Below the pieces are notes generated by a model that saw only the letters and a program-made list of their open reading frames with translations, searched no databases and had not been told where the DNA came from. Below, one piece after another: positions 35,921 to 47,435 of a stretch of 64,000 bases of DNA. Every line of letters begins with the position of its first letter. Within the stretch, counting starts at the first letter, position 1. The position numbers and the translations under genes were made by a program. This DNA comes from Papaver somniferum (lineage: Eukaryota; Streptophyta; Magnoliopsida; Ranunculales; Papaveraceae): assembly GCF_003573695.1 (NCBI RefSeq), contig NC_039363.1, forward strand, positions 125,037,302 to 125,101,301. Direction: 5' to 3'.

Positions 35921-36965
35921 GGAGACATCTAGTATTGTGCAAAACTAATCCCCACACCTTACGTGAAGCCAGACCGATACTACTTTTATCGTAGTTGTGT
36001 GATCTAATCTTGCATCTTCTATCGTACGAGTACAATCAGATTGATTGGCTTGAGATTGATATCTCCGATAGGCAAGATATAAAAAGTAATCACAAACGTC
36101 TTCGTTTCATCGTTTGTGATTCCGCAACATCTTGTTTCGCTACCATACGATTAAGATTGTTGTGAGGTGATTGATTAATCTAGGCTGTGCTTCGAGAATA
36201 TAAGACCGGATTATCAATTGCTTCATGTTCATCTTGATTATTATCAAAAGACGGAACAAAACTTTTAGGGTTTATCTGTGGGAGAGATATTGATCCTTTG
36301 ACAGACTTGTCTGTGTGAGACAGATTTGTTTATTGTCCTGCGATTTTGGATCGTAGCAACTCTTAGTTGTGGGTGAGATCAACTAAGGGAATCAAATGTG
36401 CAGTATCCTGCTGGGATCAGAGGCGTAGGAGCATAATTGTGCCTTGGATCACTGGGAGATTGATTTGGGTTCAACTACAGTCCAGTCTGATGTTAGCTTG
36501 GAGTAGGATAGTGTATGTAGCGGCTTAATACAGTGTGTGTTCAATCTGGACTAGGTCTCGAGGTTTTTCTGCATTTGCGGTTTCCTCGTTAACAAAATTT
36601 CTGGTGTCTGTGTTATTTCAATTTCCGCATTATATTGTTTTATCTTTATAATTGAAATAATATAGGTTGTGCGTTAGATCATCAATTAGAGTAATCCAAC
36701 CTTTGGTTGTTGATTGTCATTGATTGATCCTTGGATATTGGTTTTTGGTACCATTCAGGTTATTCCTTGTGTTTGATTAAAGACTCGCTGATTTCTATTA
36801 GCTCGAGTAAATCAAAACAAGAGAGAGATATTAACTCCTCGATATACTTTAGTCTAGACTGAGTCTGACTGTCTAGTTGATTCTCTAGCAAAGTATATTG
36901 GAGTTAGTTCATACAGATTGCTAAGCGAAATATTGGGTGGTGTTGTTAGACCCCCGCTTTTTCAA

Positions 36966-36979
36966 TTGGAATCAGAGCA
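36966..36979 (+). promoter_or_regulatory. Primer binding site of element A
   Basis: TTGGAATCAGAGCA lies two bases after the 5' LTR. It matches the initiator tRNA-Met complement with one T-to-A change. Confidence 0.85.
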
Positions 36980-37031
36980 GACAAACACTTTTAATACCTC
37001 AAAAGTCTGTGTTTGTAGCGAGCTGACTCTA

Positions 37032-38186
37032 TGGACAAGAGTAGTATCTCTGATAAACGCGTCGCCAGAAATAAAAGTTCTGTCTCGTCTAATTCTAATA
37101 AAGAGAAAGATACTTCAATCTTGAATATAAACGAACCTTGTGTTCTGACAAGACAGACAAACACTGACATGTGTGATTCCGATTACCCTTCTAAATAGAC
37201 TTTCTCTTAATGAACGGGATGCAGCTGAAGAGAGTAAATTGATTATAAATCTTGCTAGAATCCAAGCTGATATATTTAATCGATTAAAACACCATGTCAA
37301 TGTTCTACTTGGCGTTATAAGAGATTGCAAACTCAAAGGTAATGCTGAAGATCAGTCTTCATGCACGACTCTTGAGGCTAGCGTCGAAAGAGTTGCCTTG
37401 GAAATTGAACATCGCTTGAGTAATCTATCGATTCAAGGACGTTCAAAGCAATCTGACATGCCAAGTACTTATGACAATGCTAGTGCTGTGTACTCAGAAG
37501 TAAAAACAGATGTGCCTAAAGTCTCCATCAATCAAGGATGTTGCACATCTAATAAAGAGAAGAAATCTTCTAACGATGATATTAAGACTATACTTTCAAA
37601 TCATTTTGATGATCAGAAAGTATGTCTTGTCTGTGAGACAAAGAGTTATGTTAAACGAAAGGGAAAATCTAGGTGGAAGAAAAACTCCTTGGTTCAACTT
37701 CAACACACCCTGGATTTAATTCTCAAAGGTGTAACTAACATTCGCATGTCTAAACCAATTGGTTTTCGTACCTACCCTGTGTATGTTACCAGGAAAGTCA
37801 GTTCAATGAGTTCCCCGAATTCTCAAGAGCAGAACAGACATCTTAATAAACATCATTTAAAGGAATATCGTGTCATGTTATCTGGAAGCAACATTACCCC
37901 TAACGTGAACGAAATCCCAGGAGAAGGAAGGAAAATTGATGAGTTGAGAGATAATCTAAAAGAGTTAATTGAAGGATATAAAGAAATTGTCAACAGGATG
38001 TCTTCCGCCTCATGTCAAAATCCTTATGGTAAGAACTCCAACTATGTCTTGTATTTTGATGACATTAAGTTTTATGATAATTTCTCACATCAAAAGGGAT
38101 CTCGCCCTAGTTTTATGAGAAAAAAAAGACTTGATCATAAACACAAATCTCTTGATGAGCGGGTTGCTCATACTTGTGCTAATTAA
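37032..38186 (+). pseudogene. Element A ORF1, unknown protein
   Basis: ATG 37032 opens a Lys/Ser/Asn-rich N-terminus (MDKSSISDKRVARNKSS) that stops near 37196. A different frame, open from 37173, continues as IPITLLNRLSLNERD and runs to 38186. A small frameshift near 37175 probably split one protein of about 380 residues. The product is basic, with a predicted helical segment (about 37230-37330) and a CLVC-x-x-K-S-Y-V-KRKGK patch near 37620 that could be a nucleic-acid contact. No CCHC knuckle or pol motif is present. It occupies the place of gag, but I do not recognise the family. Confidence 0.6.
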
Positions 38187-38509
38187 TCACAAGGAGGAAT
38201 CTCATTCACAAAAATCCTGGTTGAGTGAGATATTGTCAGGTGTACTTGATGTCAAAGTGTTTTCAGATTCTCTAAACTATTTTCTTATCGTCTTTAGTTG
38301 GAGTATCAATCACAAACATTTTTTCATAAGTATTTTTTGTGCTTTGTTTGTTTTATTCTTTTAGGTAATGTTGTACTCGAACGGATACCTGTTCTGGCCC
38401 GAGTCAACGGTTCTAAGAAACCCTAGAATATCTTCCCCAAGAATAAATATCTGACCTCTTGGTTACAAGTAACATACGTGTACTCCAGGTTGGTTTCGGG
38501 TTTTCAAGA

Positions 38510-38910
38510 ATGTCTTCCTCCTCATCTTGCTACGGTGTTTTTGAAAAAGGATTCCTTGACAAAGAAATTGGTGTTGAATCTAAGAGGAATAGAACAATTG
38601 TAGATGAAAGTCATCCTAATGCTTCATGTTTCTTTGTCTATGATCATGAAGATGCTGAGAAGGATAATATGATTTCTGCTGAAGTTGTTCATGAAAGTAT
38701 TTTGGGGAAGCAAAAGAACAGCTCGTTGATACTCTAAAAGGTCTTGATAAATTGAAAACTGAGTTGGAAAAGGTTGTCTCTGACCTTGGTCTCATAAAGC
38801 ATCAAATCAATTGTCTTCGCATAGAGAAACATCTCTCCGATGATACAATGGTAGTTGTTCACAAGCTCAAAGACCCTATGACTCGTGAGGATCCTGAACC
38901 GTCCATATGA
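38510..38910 (+). pseudogene. Element A ORF2, coiled-coil protein, frameshifted
   Basis: ATG 38510 gives MSSSSSCYGVFEKGFLDKEI and an acidic stretch, then a stop near 38737. From about 38705 another frame continues as EAKEQLVDTLKGLDKLKTEL, then EKVVSDLGLIKHQINCLRI, a clear heptad (coiled-coil) pattern, to TGA 38908-38910. The apparent product is about 130 residues, broken by one frameshift. Function is unknown. A structural or gag-like assembly role is a guess. Confidence 0.5.
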
Positions 38911-39441
38911 TCTTAGTTCGTGTTCGGGCATAGCGATGGAGTCTGTTTTTCTTTAGCTTGTTGCCTAGTATGTCTTCTTTTTGATTTAGTTGGAAGAATA
39001 AATAGTGCTTGAATAGCAATGATTGTGACTACACATAGCTATTATGTTTCATCTTCTTATTCTTTTTTAGGTATTTAAATTCTAAAAATATTTGGAGGAT
39101 GATGTTTTTGCAGTATTAATCTTTATGATTTGTTATATTGCAATTTTTTATGGGATATGTATGTTTACGTCCGTGAACTTGAAGGTCACATATACTGTCA
39201 AAAGTAAAGTCGTTCACGAGTTGGTATTCACGTACTTGTAAAAGAATGAATAGACTTTTGAAAAATACAAAAGTTAAGCCTATAATGTCAATTCTTTGAT
39301 GGAAGATAGGTTAAAATATTTTGTTTTCAAGGATTATGTCTATTAATATCGTTATGCAAATAATGATTGAAGATAGAATGAATCCTTGTGTATTCCGCAG
39401 TATTGATCATCCCTGATCCATATTTTATATATTACTGTAAG

Positions 39442-39817
39442 GCTCCGTAATGTGTCTTATATTGAGCACGATACAACCAAGTTGATTAATTTTTTTATTA
39501 GCTTTGTTGGTCGTTCCGTAAGGTACTTTATGTTGAGCATTTTTGAACTAAATTAATCATCTTGTTTGGTTATTTAGTTATTGCTCCATAAGTCTTTTTA
39601 TGTTGAGCAAAACAAATGGCAATTAAATTGATTACTTTTATAATTAGTTTGGTTGTGTATTCGAATTAGATTAATCATGGGTTCACTTGCAATTAATCTA
39701 GTTGAGCATCTTCATACTCCGTAAGATTCCTCTTATGTTGAGTATATGAACGACTATCCTATTCATTTTCTAATGGTTGTGTTAGTCGTATGCTCCGTAA
39801 GTTCTCTTATGTCGAGC
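39442..39817 (+). repeat. Five conserved hairpins in element A
   Basis: Hairpins lie at 39442-39467, 39513-39538, 39583-39608, 39716-39743 and 39792-39817. Each has a 5' arm like GCTCCGTAAG, a 3-8 nt loop, and a 3' arm like CTTATGTTGAGC with a 2-nt bulge. The base changes keep pairing: ACTC with GAGT in the fourth, GTTC with GAGC in the second, CATAAG with TTTATG in the third. Units are separated by AT-rich sequence containing 'gattaat'. Confidence 0.85.
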
Positions 39818-40658
39818 ATAATCAATTAAGTTGATCACCTTTTGTGTTTAATTTGATTGAGTATTCTGATTAAATTAATCATGGGTTTACTTGTGATTAA
39901 TTTGATTGATTTTTTGGATATAGAAAATCATTCTCATGGTTTTTGGTGTCCATTAAAATCCTTCTTTTCTTTTGAAATTAAGGTCGCTCTAGTTGTTCTT
40001 TCGGGAATGACATCAAATGGGGGAGAGTTCTTTTGAACTTGTGCTTAATGGTAATATCTTGAGGGGAGTGCGGCTGTGGAATATTAGAGGGGTTATCTTG
40101 TATCTTTAAACTCCTTGATGAAAGCTACTAGCTTCGGCTATATGATTGCATCTAAATTAGATGGTATGCATTTCTCTTTTAGTCATGAAATGTCTCTTAC
40201 GGAAATTTCATTATGATCCCGTTCTTGTACCTTTGCTAATTTTATTGACAAAAAGGGGGAGAATTAATATGTAGTTCACACTACAAATACATATGGTTTT
40301 CGGATCATTGTGTAAAGGGGAGTGGTTTCCATGTGAGATGGAGTATTGACTAAGGAGGAGTGATATATATCACCATAGTATTATTGTTGGAGTTGTGATA
40401 CAATTGAACTTTGACACTGTGTAATAATACTATGACACTGTATAACAATGATCGAGGGCAATGCTTTCTCATTGTTATAGCTACAGATCTTCAATAACGG
40501 TGATACTAAACTTACAACCTTTGGGATCATTGGAGTACTTGGAAGTGACGAAGATTTCGAGGAATGTTGAATATTAGACATGTGGAATAGAAGCTTCTAA
40601 AGTTTCTTTATCTTTTTTGTATTCCATATATATTGATAGTTTTGTCACTAAAATTGAC

Positions 40659-40670
40659 AAAGGGGGAGGT
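40659..40670 (+). promoter_or_regulatory. Polypurine tract of element A
   Basis: AAAGGGGGAGGT lies directly before the 3' LTR start TGTTAGAGCA. Confidence 0.85.
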
Positions 40671-42826
40671 TGTTAGAGCATTGCTCGGTCGAAATCGCAT
40701 GCGTTGCTATCTCAAGAATATTTTTCAATGTTAGTGATCAAAACTATAAGTCTTGATTTCTAGTCTATTATAGCTAAGTCTCGGACTAGGATAGAAAGTG
40801 TAGTTGAGCTCAAGGACTTCATGGAGATTCATCATACAAGAAGAAGAACTACTCAAGGAACCGGTGGAACTTCTAGACAAAAAGGTATGTGAAGACTTGA
40901 ACTTATCTGTCACTCAAAAGTATATCTACTGTATCTCCTACTCTTTGAGACAAGAAGTCGTATGCTATATATATAAACTTGGATTATACACATTTGGTAT
41001 TTCGAGCCGACTATACCTCTCCTATCTATATCTCGAAATATGTGTTGGTAAGCTTTTCGCTTCAACCAAGTTCATCTTTACTTAGTGACGAAAGTCATGA
41101 TATGTTTCAATCACTTAGAAAATTCCATGAACCGACGGAAGGTCTTTGCCGAGATTTTCTGCTGGACTTTGTAAACTCTACCGGTTGCTTAAGTCCGCGA
41201 ACCTAGTCTACGAACTTGAGAAAGGTTATATATCTGAAGATGATTTCTGAACTTAAACTTAAAAAGACTAAGGAATGCAGTATACAAACCGTGGCTATAA
41301 AAGCTCATGAACCGATTCAAGTGAATCAAATCATCTTTACTTCAATTGTGTCTTGTGTAGTACATGAGATTTCCTTGCAATTGAACAACTCTATAACTAG
41401 TTCATTTGAAGTCATTTGAACTAGTTATGGTGAAGAAGAACATGGTTGATATGAAATGCTCATATGGCTAACCTTTTGGTTAACTATTATTGAACCAACA
41501 AGTGCATACGTTGGGTACGGTTAACAAACCTAGAAGTGTGCATTTCAAGTGTGTGTAACAAGCTAAGTTTTTGATCTAAAGGTTGAGAAATATTAACTTT
41601 AATCTAAATCAGGTTTTCATCTAACGGTGGATATTGTTTGCTTTGTGACCAAGGAAAAACCCTGATTTGAAAGACTATATAAAGGAGACATCTAGTATTG
41701 TGCAAAATTAATCCCCACACCTTACATGTGATACTAGTTTGCATACTAAAGTCGATTCTCCTTTAACCTCTGGTTTTCTTTTCTCAAACCGGGTTAACGA
41801 CGTAAAGACTTCATTGGGATTGTGAAGCCAGACCGATACTACTTTTATCGTAGTTGTGTGATTTGATCTTGCATCTTCTATCGTACAAGTACAATCAGAT
41901 TAATTGGCTTAAGATTGATATCTCCGGTAGGCAAGATATAAAAAGTAATCACAAACGTCTTCGTCTCATCGTTTGTGATTCCGCAACATCTTGTTTCTCT
42001 ACCATTCTATTAAGATTGTTGTGAGGTGTTTGATTAATCTAGGCTGTTCTTCGGGAATATAAGACCGGATTATCAATTGGTTCCTGTTCACCTTGATTAT
42101 TATCAAAAGACGAAACAAAACCTTTAGGGTTTATCTGTGGGATACATATTGATCCCTTGATTGACTTGTCTGTGTGAGGCAGATTTGTTTATTTTCAAAG
42201 CCTGCGATTTTGGATCGTAGCAACTCTTAGTTGTGGGTGAGATCAGCTAAGGGAATCAAGTGTGCAGTATCCTGCTGGGATCAGAGGTGTAGGAGCATAA
42301 CTGTACCTTGGATCAGTGGGACATTTATTGGGGTTCAACTACAGTCCAGTTCGAAGTTAGCTTGGAGTAGGCTAGTGTCTGTAGCGTCTTAATACAATGT
42401 GTTTCAATCTGGACTAGGTCTCGGGGTTTTTCTGCATTTGCGGTTTCCTCGTTAACAAAATTTCTGGTGTCTATGTTATTTCAGTTTCCGCATTATATTG
42501 TTTATCTTTATAATTGAAATAATACAGGTTGTGCGTTAGATCATCAATTAGAGTAATCCAACCTTTGGTTGTTGATTGTCATTGATTGATCCTTGGATAT
42601 TGGTCTTTGGTACCATCCAAGTTATTCCTTGAGTTTGATTAAAGACTCGTTGATTTCTATTAGCTCGAGTAAATCAAAACAAGAGAGAGATATTAACTCC
42701 TCGATATACTTTACTCTAGATTGAGTCTGTCCGTCTAGTTAATTATCTAGCAAAGTATATTGGAGTTAGTTCATACAGATTGCTAAGCGAAATATTTGGT
42801 GGTTCTGTTAGACCCCCGCTTTTTCA
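40671..42826 (+). repeat. Element A 3' LTR
   Basis: Matches the 5' LTR start to end, apart from a deletion of about 290 bp near 41125 and about 100 extra bp near 41725-41830. Confidence 0.92.
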
Positions 42827-42831
42827 GTTTC

Positions 42832-44003
42832 AACTGAAAAATTTGATCCCTGACAGTTTATGTTATAGTTGATACCTAGAGTTATATTCTATGAACTTAG
42901 GTTTTCTCTGAGAAACATAATTAGGATTACAATTGATAGATTTCATTTTAGGGATTCGTGAAGCCAGGTCCAATTATTCTTACCTTGATAGTTCATGTAT
43001 TTTGATCTTACTTTTCTGTTATCAAGGTTTTCGTAATCTCTTTCAGACAAGATAGACAGAAATCACAAAGTTTCGTTTGTCTCAAACTTTGTGATTCCTC
43101 AAGATAGATATCTGAAAACTTTTTTTAAGTGATAAGTTGAAGATTGTTCTTAAGAGGTGGTAAAAGATCCAGGCTTCTCATCTAAATGAGTGTAAGTGTT
43201 CCGGATTGTGAGGTTTGCTAGATTTGTCTATTGTAAATAAATTTCCAAGCCTTGATTTTTGATCTAAAGGGGAACAAATAGGCTTATCTATGAGCCATAT
43301 TTGTATCAAAAGTCGTTACTGAGGTTGAAGCAACTCTTAGGCTGTAAAGGACGTCATATAAGGGAATCAATTACATAGAACCTTGCGAGGATCAAGATAC
43401 GTACGTAAGGAGCGCGACTATAACTGAATCGATTGAAGGTTGGATTCATTTTCAACTACATTCCAGTCTGAAGTCTAATAGTAAGTTAGTGTCTATGACG
43501 GCTTAATAAAATCTGGATGAGGTCCCGTGGTTTTTCTGCAGTTGCAACTTCCTCGTTAACAGAACTTCTGGTGTCTTGTGTTTTTCCTTTTCTGCATTAT
43601 ATTATTTATCTTTGTAATTAGATATACACAAGTAGTATGTATTCAATCTTAGTAGATACGTATAATCATAATCGAGTAAGAGACTCGTTTTTTGTAGAAT
43701 TCGTATCTTGAAAGTTAGATAACAATTTTTATTACTTGGCAGAATTCCGGTTGGATTATTTAGATACGGCTAGATTGATCTTGAATATTGATTTTTGGGA
43801 TCGTCCAAGTACTCTTCTTAACAATCAGGTTCACAGACTCCTTTGTCTATACATACTGATTGAGAAGAGATAAAGATATAAACTATATATACATATCGTT
43901 AAGGATCATTAAGTTGGTATGCTTGCAATTGTGTTATAGGTTTTTCCCATATAGCTTGTCTAACATAAAAGTTGGTGGTGTACTTGGTACTCTCTCCTTT
44001 TCA
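42832..44003 (+). repeat. Older LTR, family 2, host of element A
   Basis: Same LTR family as 1678-2607: it shares the 'cttgcgagg' block, 'caactacattcca', 'ctgca...cctcgttaac', 'tgcattatatt', 'gatcgtccaagtac' and the end 'ctctccttttca'. Element A is inserted in it or at its left edge. Confidence 0.65.
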
Positions 44004-44320
44004 TATTCAGTCTTAATAGATACGTCCACATAATTGTGATTGATTACGATACTTATTTCTTGTAGAATTTGTATCTTGAAAGATAGATAATAATTTATTA
44101 CTTGGTAGAATTCTGATTTGGTTATTTGGACACAACTAGATTGATCTTGGATATTGATTTTTGAGATCGTCCAAATACTCTTCTTAATAAGAAGGTTCAC
44201 GGACTTCATAGTTTATACGTGCTGATTGAGAAGAGATACAGATATAAATTCTATATACATATTGCCAATGATCATTAAGTTGGTCTGCTTGCAATTGTAT
44301 TAGGTTTTGGTCGGCTCCAT
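43641..44320 (+). repeat. Tandem duplication, unit about 365 bp
   Basis: The segment 43641-44005 is repeated, diverged, at 44006-44320. Shared blocks are 'agatacgt', 'gtagaattcgtatcttgaaag', 'gatcgtccaa', 'tactcttctta', 'gattgagaagagata' and 'gatcattaagttggt'. It duplicates the terminal part of the family 2 LTR. Confidence 0.8.
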
Positions 44321-45060
44321 TAACTAACCTAAACTCTTACAAGCTCGGAATATAGGGTGTTGTTATGATAATCGGCCACCCACCTCGACCAGTCATATAT
44401 CTCTAAGCCTCCCTTCTCCGCTCCAAATCATTGGCCAAAGTAGGCTAGTCGGATGAACTATTTATATAAATAATTAAATTAAGGTTGTCCAAGTCGGTCG
44501 CGAAATGATCACGACCACACAACTTGGTCGGTCAATCTAACAATCCTGGCTCCTCCTGGAATGACCGAGCAAGCTCCATGATAGCTACCTGCGTCCCCTC
44601 TATTATTTCAGCCAATCAGGACGCTCGTAGCCTATAAGCTCCCTTAGACGGCTGGTTTGGCCGGCCTAGATCCAACTTCGAGTAACCAATGAGGTACCGT
44701 GATGGCCACCTCCCATCATTCTTCTTAACGGACTAATCATGATGTTCATAGCCTACACGAGCAGCCACCAATGGCCGGCCAAATGAGGGTAAGGAGGGTG
44801 GTCACATCATTTTTTTAACTATAAAATCCGCGACTAATTAGGCAATCTCTAAACAACGATGCTTTATATGCATCAAATATTTTGAGTTTCTTACTTGAAA
44901 ACGATACTTCACATCCACCGTTTGCAAACGATATTTTTAGGGTATCGATCTTATAAATAATTTAATTATTTAACATAAAAGACACATATGCTATCAATGC
45001 CACAGCGTCCCAAAGAAATCTTGGATATCCCTGTCTCATCACGATCTTGTGTGAACACAC
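44321..45060. other. Repeat-like sequence, no gene
   Basis: GC-richer sequence with 'ggtcgg' and 'ggccggcc' motifs (about 44350-44790). A TGTTATGATA near 44353 could be another LTR start. No ORF is supported. Confidence 0.35.
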
Positions 45061-45061
45061 A

Positions 45062-45378
45062 ATGGGGAATAATTTTGGAGATAAGAAAGTCACTAAAACT
45101 GTCTCTCAGGGAATTATCAAGCAAATGAGTAAAACTCGAAAAGAAAGAGGAACCATTGTCTCAACTGCTTAAATCTATAGCAATGGAGATCTCTTGTTTC
45201 ATATTTTACGTCATGAAAGATAATTAAAATGTATTCAGAAACAGATAGCCTTTGTCGCTCGAAATGATCCAGAAACTCATAAAGGAATCTTAGAAATTAA
45301 TGATGAGTTCTTAAAAGGCGAAAAAGACCAAGACTCTAAACAAGAATCTGATGAGCAGCTGAAAAATGAGGAATAGTA
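45062..45378 (+). pseudogene. Decayed retroelement ORF
   Basis: ATG 45062 reads MGNNFGDKKVTKTVSQGIIK and a Lys-rich stretch, stopping at 45172. Downstream, about 45243-45378, a frame reads FVARNDPETHKGILEINDEF, then a Lys/Glu-rich end. Position after the family 2 LTR and composition suggest a decayed gag-like gene. No domain is recognised. Confidence 0.35.
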
Positions 45379-45829
45379 CACTCTTATTCCTAAGAAATTA
45401 GACATCAGTTTTTGATTTATTTTGATTATTGTATAAGTTTTTTTTTTGAATAAAATTATTATTTTATAATTTTTCTTGTGATAGTTTCCGATTACATAGC
45501 ATGTGTATATTTTTGCTATGTGTTTTCCGTTTATGAGATGTCTGATTTCAGTTTTTCATAACCTTAATATTCGATCTCATATGTTGTGAACCCTTATGGT
45601 TTGCGTGGATTTTTTATTTAGTGGGATTAAGTTCTATCCCATGTTGGTAGGCTTTATCAAAGGATCATAAGGTGTTCCGGTTGAAACTCATATGTGAAAA
45701 GTCACAATATGTTGAATCAATTTGTGTTTACATGAGTTGTGTTTAGCATAAAACATACGTGTTTCGGGTTTTCAACTTTTGTTATTGGCACGCATTAGTT
45801 AAAACCGATTCAACCTTTCTCTGGTAAAG

Positions 45830-46360
45830 GTTGCTCTTGTTGTTGTTCTTTTGTTCTTGCGAGAGGATGACAATATACTGGGGAGAGTTCTAACTTGAAC
45901 TGCGCTTAATGATATATATTTATGGAGAGAAGAGGATGTGGAATATGAGGTAACAAATTTGTTAGTTAATTGTTTTCCTGTTTAAGAAAAGCCTTCTTAT
46001 ATTGCATACATTTTGCTTTCGTTTAACAAAATTTAGGTACAATTGATATATTCCATTATGATGTGTATGGATGTATGTGTGTGTGTGATTCGATTCTTTC
46101 CGGTTAAGAAAAACTGTGTCAATTCATTTGACTTATTGTGTGGTATCTTCTTTATTGTTTGGTATCAAGTGTTTTTGCTTAACGAAATTTCGGTGCAATT
46201 GCGGTGCTATAATGTCTATATTTGTTTCAATTGCTTCCGGTTAAAAAAATAATTGTGCAAGTCAATTTATTTTGGTTTGTATGTGTTGTTTATGGCTTAA
46301 CAAAATACGGGATCATTTTTTTAGTCCAATTCGATTACGGATAAGAGAAACTAAGTTAAT
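45830..46360 (+). repeat. 3' region of an older retroelement with tandem units
   Basis: The segment 45830-45950 matches element A near 39980-40080 ('gttgttctt...', 'ggggagagttctaacttgaact...gcttaatg', 'gtggaatat'). It is followed by about three degenerate units of about 130 bp (46016-46330) with 'cttaacgaaatttcggtgcaattg' and 'ccggttaagaaaaac'. This is a diverged relative of the element A 3' region. Confidence 0.5.
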
Positions 46361-46999
46361 TCTGATCTTAGTTAGACCTATCAAATTGAAGGATTCGGTT
46401 ATTTAAGTTTAATCGAATGCCTTGACAAGGAATACTAGTTAACTAACCTATTACTTGTATTGTCTAAAGAGAAAGGTCTAAGTTATTGTCTGAATAATTA
46501 GAACCTGATGAAAGAAATAAAGTTAATTCTGATCTTTATTTTAGTCGAAATATTTCCCTACTTGTAGATTTTACATACAAGGTTCATGACATATGTGAGT
46601 TGTTGAATAATCACGTACTCATTCTTCAACTATTCATGACCACCTCTCACATGCCGTGGTGGTGGGCCCACTCAACAACTAAAATGCCTCTTATTATTAG
46701 TTGTAACACGACTTGCTCCATAACATGTGGACTTCACCATATATACAGGCACGCCTTAGTTCTGCAAATCATGACTAAGAGCCATCATACCAAAATACTC
46801 GACACATCAACATGTCACAAACTGAGGTTTGTTCATCTGGGTATTGGTCTGGCGGTATGCAGTATGCGGTGTGCAATACACCCATTATGAGAAAGTGACG
46901 GGAAGAGCGAGCAGTTAACGAGTAAAAGAGAAATGGGTACACAACCGTCCAGTCCTACCTTCACAATATGGCATGGTTTCTACCACCTTGACACATCTC
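46361..46999. other. No gene seen
   Basis: An ORF at 46600-46890 has no recognisable domain. The sequence is probably retroelement-derived. Confidence 0.4.
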
Positions 47000-47435
47000 C
47001 GTTACTTCACTAATCCACACACTTCCACTACCTATGAGATCAGGGTGTTCGACTATGACTTGATATAAATAGATTTTCAATCTATTTAATCAAGAACTAA
47101 CGAAAGAATACCATAGAATACAGTGAACTTACATGTTCAATTTTTTACAAGCAAGTTCCATTTTCTGAGATAATTCATAAACAATCACATCTTACGGAGC
47201 ATGTTTCTCTGATCTCAACACCTTCTTTGCTTCACTCCCTAAGATCATCCCTTCCCTTTCTTTTTGTGACCGAAGCAAGACTGGAACAACCATTTCTTGG
47301 TTTAGGCAAGAATTGTATAGATTGATCTCTCGAATCTAAAATACACCTTTGTGGTACATTTGTTTAGGGTCTAGACTCGTTTCTCATCAACCTACCCATT
47401 TTTACTCTTTTCTCCAGAATCAGTTTTTACCCTAC
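47000..47435 (+). repeat. Gypsy-type LTR 3' fragment, copy 1
   Basis: Matches 51475-51917 in order: 'cctatgagatcagggtg', TATAAATAG, 'accttctttgcttc', 'cgaagcaagactggaac', 'agattgatctctcgaatc' and the end 'cagaatcagtttttacc'. No primer site or gag follows it. Confidence 0.7.

Larger units (their letters stand above)
34626..36964 (+). repeat. Element A 5' LTR
   Basis: Compared with the 3' LTR it keeps about 290 bp around 35080-35365, including several 'gtccgcgaac' repeats, but lacks about 100 bp after 35960. Confidence 0.92.
34626..42826 (+). mobile_element. Element A: large-LTR non-autonomous retrotransposon
   Basis: The 8.2-kb element has LTRs of 2339 and 2156 bp, both starting TGTTAGAGCATTGCTCGGTC and ending CCCCGCTTTTTCA. 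A perfect 5-bp duplication GTTTC flanks it (34621-34625 and 42827-42831). A Met-type primer site and a purine tract are present. The 3.7-kb interior has no protease, integrase, reverse transcriptase or RNase H, so it must borrow enzymes. It carries two unrecognised ORFs (37032-38186 and 38510-38910) and a row of hairpins (39442-39817). The primer site suggests a copia-type partner. Confidence 0.92.

Noticed and set aside
46600..46890. 96-codon plus-strand ORF
   Set aside because: No recognisable domain, and the surrounding sequence looks like decayed repeat.
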